Assembly: GCA_023410295.1 (NCBI GenBank)
Contig: JAEYPY010000100.1
Location: 1 to 8,277 of the forward strand
DNA: 8,277 bases
Source: Pseudomonadota bacterium
GTDB taxonomy: Bacteria > Pseudomonadota > Alphaproteobacteria > Caulobacterales > Aquidulcibacteraceae
Direction: 5' to 3'
The notes beneath the pieces are model-generated. The model had not been told where the DNA came from. It saw only the letters and a program-made list of their open reading frames with translations, and made no database searches. Below, in pieces: positions 1-4,912 of the stretch; within the stretch, counting starts at the first letter, position 1; each line of letters starts with the position of its first letter. The translations under genes and the position numbers were made by a program.

Positions 1-700
1 CCGTTGAGTTGTCGGAATTGTCCGTGGCCGTGAAGGTCGCGGTATTCGTCGAATTGTCGTTGCCCGAGTCAGCCACGTCGACATTCAGCGAGTTGTCCGA
101 ATTGTCGGTGTTGGTCGAATTGTCGGCGCCGTTGCCCGAGAAGTTGCCGTTGCCGGAATCGGCCACGTCAACGTTGGTCGAGCTGTCGGTCGTATCGCCG
201 TTGCCCGAGAAATTGCCGTTGCCGCTGTCGGCGACGTCAACGTTCGTCGAGTTGTCGGAATTGTCGTTGCCCGAGTCGGCGACGTTCAGCGAGTTGTCCG
301 AGTTGTCGGTCGCATTGATGTTGGCGGTGTTCGTCGAGTTGTCGTTGCCGGAATCGGCCACGTCAACGTTGGTCGAGCTGTCGGTGGTGTCACCATTGCC
401 CGAGAAGTTGCCGTTGCCCGAGTCGGCGACGTCAACGTTGGTCGAGCTGTCGGTCGTATCGCCGTTGCCCGAGAAATTGCCATTGCCGCTGTCGGCGACG
501 TCAACGTTCGTGGAGCTGTCGGTCGTGTCACCGTTGCCTGAGAAGTTACCGTTGCCGCTGTCGTCAATGTCAGTGTTGGTCGTCGTGGCAGTGCTGCCTT
601 CGACGGCGATGGCGTTGCCGTCTTCGTCAGCCCAGGCAGCCGGCGCGAAGGCCAACCCCAGGGCGACGGCGCACACCGAGCTCAAAAGTCTCAATTGCAT
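1..700 (-). CDS. Secreted low-complexity Asp/Asn-rich repeat protein (partial, C-terminus off the left edge)
   Basis: I do not recognise a named family. The frame runs from ATG at 700 leftward for 233 codons without a stop and leaves the window. Residues 1-24 look like a Sec signal peptide: Arg at position 4, a hydrophobic core (about 9-19), and a likely cleavage site APAAWA|DEDG after residue 24. The visible mature part (25-233) uses only D, E, G, N, A, I, V, S, T, F and L. It has no Lys, Arg, Cys, Pro, Gln, His, Met, Trp or Tyr, so it should be very acidic. Its core is a 23-residue repeat (DSGNGNFSGNGD followed by TTDSSTNVDVA) beginning at residues 47, 70, 93 and 158, with shorter variants (DSGNDNSTN, DNSDNSLNV) between. 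Such a protein is probably exported and may form a repetitive surface or matrix structure, perhaps a beta-solenoid, but this is inference. An in-frame ATG at 721 is less likely as the start because the Shine-Dalgarno lies downstream of it. Confidence 0.85.
   Translation of the reverse strand, partial: MQLRLLSSVCAVALGLAFAPAAWADEDGNAIAVEGSTATTTNTDIDDSGNGNFSGNGDTTDSSTNVDVADSGNGNFSGNGDTTDSSTNVDVADSGNGNFSGNGDTTDSSTNVDVADSGNDNSTNTANINATDNSDNSLNVADSGNDNSDNSTNVDVADSGNGNFSGNGDTTDSSTNVDVADSGNGNFSGNGADNSTNTDNSDNSLNVDVADSGNDNSTNTATFTATDNSDNST
161..562 (-). repeat. 69-bp coding repeats (23-residue units)
   Basis: Read on the minus strand, three head-to-tail 69-bp units lie at 562-494, 493-425 and 424-356. 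After a divergent spacer comes a fourth full unit at 229-161, and a truncated fifth begins at 160. All four full units encode the same 23 residues and differ only at synonymous positions. The units at 493-425 and 229-161 differ at just 2 of 69 bases although they are not adjacent. The spacer (355-230) and the segment left of 127 contain shorter related motifs rich in DNSDNS and DSGNDN. Confidence 0.85.
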
Positions 701-713
701 TCCCGTTACCTCC
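701..713 (-). promoter_or_regulatory. Shine-Dalgarno of the repeat-protein gene
   Basis: On the minus strand GGAGGTAACGGGA immediately precedes the ATG at 700. GGAGG (713-709) is 8 nt from the start codon, which is near-ideal spacing. It decides the start at 700 over the in-frame ATG at 721, since it would lie inside a product started there. Confidence 0.8.
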
Positions 714-734
714 GTACGCATGGACGCCGGCCCC

Positions 735-749
735 CCGAATAGAATTCGG
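735..749. repeat. Small hairpin in the leader of the repeat-protein gene
   Basis: CCGAAT (735-740) and ATTCGG (744-749) form a perfect 6-bp stem with a 3-nt loop, followed on the minus strand by a G-rich stretch. It lies 35-49 nt upstream of the start codon and would fall in the 5' UTR if transcription starts further right. There is no U-tract, so it is not a terminator. It may be chance. Confidence 0.3.
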
Positions 750-799
750 CACGATGCGACCAGCTTGGCAGGGAAGGTACGGAGAACGGTCAGACGTTC

Positions 800-848
800 T
801 TGGTTAAACACTTCGCTTGGGAATTTAACCAAACGCGTTTGGTTAAAT
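800..848. promoter_or_regulatory. 26-bp perfect palindrome plus a third half-site: probable operator
   Basis: Positions 823-848 form a perfect 26-bp palindrome with half ATTTAACCAAACG. A further copy of the core, TTGGTTAAA, lies at 800-808 in the same orientation as the right half (839-847). This gives three copies of TTTAACCAA/TTGGTTAAA within 49 bp, 100-148 nt upstream of the repeat-protein start. AT-rich symmetric half-sites in a GC-rich background suggest a dimeric DNA-binding regulator. The core TTAACCAA matches 7 of 8 bases of the CtrA half-site TTAACCAT known from Caulobacter, but the usual TTAA-N7-TTAA spacing is absent, so another regulator is equally possible. The rest of the 701-966 intergenic region holds a GC-rich 10-bp palindrome (CGCGATCGCG, 934-943). 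I see no convincing terminator for the MFS gene that ends at 967. Confidence 0.6.
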
Positions 849-966
849 CGCGTTGTCGTTGGCGAAAAGAAAACGCAAACAGCATCGTGCTACCACCATG
901 CCAATTTGCAACCCAACACGCGCCGTTGCACGTCGCGATCGCGGCTGCATCTGAATGTAGGCGAAT

Positions 967-2226
967 CTAAGCGCGCGGCTCAAATCCATCGGCCTTCGCC
1001 AGAGCCGGAAAGAGCCGCATCCATCCAACCGAAGCCAGCACGGCGCCGACCCCGCCAATCGTCACGGCGGTGACCGGCCCAAAGATACGCGCCATTAGTC
1101 CCGCTTCGAAATCGCCGAACTCATTGGAGGCCGAGATAAAGACGAAACTCACCGCTGCTACGCGCCCGCGCATCGCATCGGGGGTTGCGAGCTGGATTAG
1201 CGATTGGCGGACGTAAACGGAGATCATGTCGACACCGCCGGCCACAGCCAGCGCCGCCGCTGTCAGCCAAAGATGCTCCGAGCGGCCGAACACAATGGTG
1301 GCGAGGCCAAACACGATCGTAGCGCCGAACATCCAGAGTCCCACACGCCGTTGCAGCGGTTTGACCGCGAGCCAAAGCGCGACGATCGCAGCCCCGACAC
1401 CCATCGCCGAACGCAACACGCCAAGCTCGCTCGGCCCCGCATGCAAGATGTCGCGCGCAAAAACCGGCAGCAACGCGACAGCGCCCGCGAGAAGTACGAC
1501 AACCAGATCAAGAGAAATGGCGCCCAGCACGATCTTGTTGCGCCAGACATAGACGAGCCCTTCGACAATCATGCGAATCGTGCGCGCATCTTTCACCGGC
1601 TCCTGCGCCGGCGGCTTCAGCGCAAACATGAGCGCAGCCCCGATCACCAGAAGCGTGAACGCCGTCATGTACGGCACGACAGGCCCGAATGCGTACAGGA
1701 GTCCGCCAATCGCCGGGCCAATGATCAGCGCCGATTGGAACGCCAGAGAAGACCATGCGATCCCCTGCGGCAGCTCTTCGCGCGGCACCAACATGGGCAG
1801 AAGCGCGCTCGCCGCCGGTGGCATGAAGGAATTGATGATGCCCGCAGTAACGGCCGCTGCAAAAATCGCAGGGATGACAATTTCCGGGCGACCCATCACC
1901 GACGCGCCGGCGAGGCCAAGCAGGATCACGGCCTTGGCCAAAATGCACGCCGTCAGAATGAGCCGGCGGTTGTACCGGTCCGCCGCCTGTCCGCCGAACA
2001 GCGAGAGCACCAGCAAGGGCAAGAACTGAGCAAGCCCGACCAGGCCCAGCACGAACGCCGCCTCGGCGATGCTCTGCCCATCGGCGCGGGCGGCGTCATA
2101 GACCTGCCAGCCCATGGCCGTCGCCTGGATCTGAATCGCCAGCGTCGAACACCAACGTGCGCCCCAGAACTGGGCGAACAGGCGATGGCGGAAAATGTCG
2201 AAGGAGGGGATGCGAAGCGCGGCCAA
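967..2226 (-). CDS. MFS transporter, 12 helices, MFS_3/EntS-like exporter
   Basis: The 419-residue product is an inner-membrane secondary transporter, probably a proton-driven exporter. About 12 hydrophobic segments are visible. The MFS motif A, GGQAADRYNRR, is at residues 78-88 between helices 2 and 3. Near the C-terminus, the MRGRVAAV stretch from residue 352 followed by SASNEFGDFEAG is typical of the EntS/MFS_3 exporter branch. The length is normal for the family. The substrate cannot be told from the sequence; siderophore, macrolide and multidrug exporters share this fold. The start is TTG at 2226. An in-frame TAA (2280-2278) lies upstream, there is no ATG or GTG between it and 2226, and the first internal Met (residue 38) lies inside the first helix. 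No clear Shine-Dalgarno precedes the TTG. It is divergent from the acetyltransferase gene and followed by a 266-nt gap. Confidence 0.88.
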   Translation of the reverse strand: MAALRIPSFDIFRHRLFAQFWGARWCSTLAIQIQATAMGWQVYDAARADGQSIAEAAFVLGLVGLAQFLPLLVLSLFGGQAADRYNRRLILTACILAKAVILLGLAGASVMGRPEIVIPAIFAAAVTAGIINSFMPPAASALLPMLVPREELPQGIAWSSLAFQSALIIGPAIGGLLYAFGPVVPYMTAFTLLVIGAALMFALKPPAQEPVKDARTIRMIVEGLVYVWRNKIVLGAISLDLVVVLLAGAVALLPVFARDILHAGPSELGVLRSAMGVGAAIVALWLAVKPLQRRVGLWMFGATIVFGLATIVFGRSEHLWLTAAALAVAGGVDMISVYVRQSLIQLATPDAMRGRVAAVSFVFISASNEFGDFEAGLMARIFGPVTAVTIGGVGAVLASVGWMRLFPALAKADGFEPRA

Positions 2227-2271
2227 GGCGCATGCCGTATGGCTGGGGCGGGCGGCGACTGCAACAGGTTC

Positions 2272-2370
2272 GAGGGTTTAGGGATGAGCTTTTCGGTTTT
2301 AGGTTTGAGAATGCCGCACTTTGTGCTTCATGCGCTTCCCCGAAAACTAACACCTAGAACCTAAACCCTC
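2272..2370. repeat. 99-bp nested inverted-repeat element between divergent genes
   Basis: The outer arms are perfect 11-bp inverted repeats: GAGGGTTTAGG (2272-2282) and CCTAAACCCTC (2360-2370). Inside them, TTTTCGG (2290-2296) pairs with CCGAAAA (2340-2346). At the centre GCAC-TTT-GTGC (2316-2326) can form a small hairpin. The right side also reads as degenerate heptamers (CTAACAC, CTAGAAC, CTAAACC; 2347-2367), with GTTTAGG, GTTTTAGG and GTTTGAG variants on the left. It fills most of the gap between the divergent MFS and acetyltransferase genes, and its right edge abuts the acetyltransferase start codon. It could be a dispersed palindromic repeat, a shared regulatory region or an RNA structure. 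I see no strong -35/-10 pair. Confidence 0.65.
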
Positions 2371-2862
2371 TTGGCCCACACCTACGCCGCCGAACGACCC
2401 GAGCACGCCGAAGCGATCGCGCGCGTCATCGCGCGCGCCTTCGGACCCGGTCGCTACGCCAAGACCAGCGAACGCGTGCGCGAACGCGGTGCGGTGTTAG
2501 AGCCGGCGCTTTCCCGCGTGGCGCTGGACGAAGCGGGCGAGGTAGTCGGCGTCTGCCGCATCTGGAGCGTTTCGGCCGGTGCGCCGCTCTATTTTCTTGG
2601 CCCGCTCGCGGTCGATCCCGCCGCGCAATCGGTTGGCGTTGGCCTCGCGCTCGTGCGCGAAGCCGTCGTCGCCTGTCGCATCATGGGCGGCGGCGCGATC
2701 GTGCTCGTCGGCGCCGAACCTTTCTTCCGCCCGGCTGGCTTCACGATCGTGCCAAAAGATCGCGTACGTTTGCCCGGCCCGGTTGATCCCAACCGACTGC
2801 TCTGGCTCGAACTCCGCCCGGGCGGTCTCGACAAGGTCGAAGGCGAAGTGGGAAAGCCCTGA
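2371..2862 (+). CDS. GNAT family N-acetyltransferase, YhbS-like
   Basis: A 163-residue cytoplasmic protein predicted to transfer acetyl from acetyl-CoA to an amine; the acceptor is unknown. The N-terminus (ERPEHAEAIARVIARAFGPG, 8-27) fits GNAT strand 1/helix 1. The core strand LGPLAVDP (76-83) leads into the acetyl-CoA pyrophosphate-binding motif Q86-x-x-G89-x-G91, then the helix VREAVVACRIMGG. The later AEPFFRPAGF (115-124) resembles the G-x-P-x-F/Y-Y-x-R-x-GF segment of YhbS/COG3153 proteins. The length is normal. The start is TTG at 2371, directly after the inverted-repeat arm. The in-frame TAA at 2362-2364 rules out anything further upstream, and the next in-frame ATG (residue 105) is too late. 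No Shine-Dalgarno is visible. Its stop is 4 nt from the stop of the convergent VWA gene. Confidence 0.85.
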   Translation: MAHTYAAERPEHAEAIARVIARAFGPGRYAKTSERVRERGAVLEPALSRVALDEAGEVVGVCRIWSVSAGAPLYFLGPLAVDPAAQSVGVGLALVREAVVACRIMGGGAIVLVGAEPFFRPAGFTIVPKDRVRLPGPVDPNRLLWLELRPGGLDKVEGEVGKP

Positions 2863-2866
2863 AAGC

Positions 2867-4912
2867 TCAGGCACTCTCGCGCCGCCAGCCGAGCATCAGC
2901 AAGATAAGCCCCGCAATCGCCCAAGCCCAGCCCGGTCCCAACGGCGAAGCTTGCGCGGCGCGGACGACATAAGCGCCGTTGCGTTCGATGCCGATCCAGT
3001 CGCCACCGCTTGCACTGGCGCCGCGATCGATACGCCGGACGTCAGGCAAGCGCCGGCCATCTTCGCCGGTCATGAAAACACTGCCGCCGGTCGCTTGCGT
3101 GAAGGGCCGCAGGATCTCCGGATTGGCCGCAAGCGCCGCCGCCTCGCGCGGATTGAGCGGGCCAACAGCGGCGAACGCACGCAAGTTTCCGCTCCTCGCT
3201 TCGTAAAGCCCTTGCTGCGCCGCCGGCGCTTCGCCGCGATAAAGCCCGGGCGCCGCTTGCCCAAGCGAAACGTTGCTGCGTTCGCCGGACGGCGAGATGA
3301 TCTCAATCGGCCCGGGCGCTGCGCCCAGCGTCGAGCGTTCGATCTCCAGCCCGCGCTGACTTGGATCGAGCGTCAGCCGTTCGTCTTCCAACTCCGGCTC
3401 CTGCATCAGCCAGTGCGCGAGACGGCGCAGCAATTCGCCATGCGGCCCGCCACCTTCGTAACCGCGCGCCCAAAGCCAAGGCTGATCCGACCAAAGCTGC
3501 GCCACGCGCCCATTGCCAGCGCGATCGAGCACCAACAAAGGCCGCCCATCGGCGCCGGCAAGCACAGTCTGCCCGCCGCTCGCGCGCGCATCGATCTGAC
3601 GTGTCCAACGTCCCCAACGCTCGGGCGTCGGCAAGCCACGCACGACAGGATGACGCTGTCCAAGCGATGTCGGCGTTGGCCGATAGGGGCGCGTGATCAA
3701 ATTGCCGGTCGGCTGCGACGGCAAGATTGCGGCGAGCGCGGTGCGATAAAGCCCGTCGAGTCCCGCTTCCGCCTCGCCAGCGGTGATCAGCAAAGCCCCG
3801 CCTTGCTCGATGCGCCGTGCGATCGAAGCGAAATAATAGGCCTGCAAGATCCCGCGCCGCGGCGCCCGGTCGAAAATGATGAGATCGAAATCGTTGAGCC
3901 GCCGCTCGAACAATTCCTCGGTCGGGAAGGGGATCAGCGCCAGTTCGTGCAGCGGCGTGAAATCCTGCTTGTCCGGCGGGCGCAGGATCGAGAAGTGAAC
4001 CAGATCTACCGCCGGATCAGATTTCAGAAGATTGCGCCAAACACGCGCCCCGGCATGAGGCTCGCCTGTGATCAGCAAAACCCGCAACCGATCGCGCACG
4101 CCATTGGCGGCGAACGCGGCGCGGTTGTTGGCGAGCGTGATCTCCTGTGGTCCGGCCTCAGCCTCGACGATGACCATATTGCGCCCGCGCCGGGCGAGCT
4201 GCACATCGATGAAAAATTCGCGATTGGCCCGCGCGGTCGTCGCCGCCACGCGCTGGCCATCGATGCTGACGGTGACGCGCACCGGCGCATTGCCGGTATT
4301 GTCGATCACGCGTGCGGTGATGCGCATCGGTTCGCCGACGATGCCAAAGGTCGGCGCCGAGACGAGTTCAAGCCGACGATCGCCGCGTTCGGGATCGCCA
4401 ACGATCAGCACATGGGCTGGCCCCAGATGGCTGACACGGCGCGGCTCCGCCGGCGGATCGGCGGCCTGGCCGTCAGTGATGACGACCACGCCGCCAATGC
4501 GGTCGCGGTCGACATCGCCCAAGGCGTCCTCGATCACCGCACTGATCATCGTGCCATCGGGACCCCCACGTGCTTCGCGCACGCGCACATCGAGCCCAGG
4601 CTCGCGCGCCAAGCGCTCGGCCATCGCATCGCCCGCGGCGCGTGCGGCGTCGCGGCGGCCGGCGAGTGCGAGGCTTTCGCTTTGATCGATGACGACGAGC
4701 GCGACATCGTCGGCCGGTTCGCGCGCTTCGCGCACCCATTGCGGCTGCAGCAGGCCGATGAACAAGAGCAGCAACCCAAGCGTACGCCAAATCGGCGCCG
4801 CGCCCCGACGCCAGATGTAAAATGCAAGCGCCAGCACGCCGATCACGCCAAGCGCGATCATGATCTCCAGCGGCAGCGCCGGATCGAAACCGATGCGCGA
4901 GCCTGCGATCAT
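2867..4912 (-). CDS. Membrane protein with VWA domain and glutamine-amidotransferase-like domain
   Basis: The 681-residue product is the last gene of the three-gene run. Two N-terminal membrane segments (about 15-34 and 42-55) precede a von Willebrand A domain (about 68-170). A complete MIDAS metal site is visible: D76-x-S78-x-S80 (VIDQSES), T121 (DGTM) and D147 (ITDGQ). A beta-rich region (about 180-270) follows. Then comes a class I amidotransferase-like region (about 274-390) with VLLITGEP, FDLIIFDRAPRRG and QGGALLITAGEA; I see no catalytic Cys at the usual place. A final helix lies near residues 656-674 (GPGWAWAIAGLILLMLGW). It is probably an inner-membrane protein whose VWA domain binds a partner through a divalent metal, working with a MoxR ATPase. 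The ATG at 4912 overlaps the previous stop (ATGA), with a weak AGGA upstream. Databases often call such proteins 'glutamine amidotransferase'; enzymatic activity is doubtful. Confidence 0.82.
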   Translation of the reverse strand: MIAGSRIGFDPALPLEIMIALGVIGVLALAFYIWRRGAAPIWRTLGLLLLFIGLLQPQWVREAREPADDVALVVIDQSESLALAGRRDAARAAGDAMAERLAREPGLDVRVREARGGPDGTMISAVIEDALGDVDRDRIGGVVVITDGQAADPPAEPRRVSHLGPAHVLIVGDPERGDRRLELVSAPTFGIVGEPMRITARVIDNTGNAPVRVTVSIDGQRVAATTARANREFFIDVQLARRGRNMVIVEAEAGPQEITLANNRAAFAANGVRDRLRVLLITGEPHAGARVWRNLLKSDPAVDLVHFSILRPPDKQDFTPLHELALIPFPTEELFERRLNDFDLIIFDRAPRRGILQAYYFASIARRIEQGGALLITAGEAEAGLDGLYRTALAAILPSQPTGNLITRPYRPTPTSLGQRHPVVRGLPTPERWGRWTRQIDARASGGQTVLAGADGRPLLVLDRAGNGRVAQLWSDQPWLWARGYEGGGPHGELLRRLAHWLMQEPELEDERLTLDPSQRGLEIERSTLGAAPGPIEIISPSGERSNVSLGQAAPGLYRGEAPAAQQGLYEARSGNLRAFAAVGPLNPREAAALAANPEILRPFTQATGGSVFMTGEDGRRLPDVRRIDRGASASGGDWIGIERNGAYVVRAAQASPLGPGWAWAIAGLILLMLGWRRESA

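Noticed and set aside
120..565. Possible CRISPR array or non-coding tandem satellite
   Set aside because: Repeats are contiguous 69-bp coding units without unique spacers, keep frame, and differ only at third codon positions and Ser/Thr synonymous sites.
850..966. Rho-independent terminator after the MFS gene
   Set aside because: The GC-rich palindrome at 934-943 has no following T-tract on the minus strand, and the TTTTCTTTT run further on has no stable stem before it.
9..1073. A 354-codon plus-strand reading frame with SELSVLVELS-type repeats
   Set aside because: It is the antisense of the repeat gene. The minus frame has a signal peptide, an ideal Shine-Dalgarno and synonymous-only divergence between units, whereas this frame runs through the intergenic palindrome into the MFS gene.
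1204..2364. A 386-codon plus-strand reading frame opposite the MFS gene
   Set aside because: Its composition is rich in Arg, Gln and His with no recognisable motif, while the minus strand encodes a clear 12-helix transporter with motif A.
2347..2370. Telomere-like CCCTAAA motif
   Set aside because: It occurs only once per arm in degenerate form inside an internal element, with no terminal tandem array.
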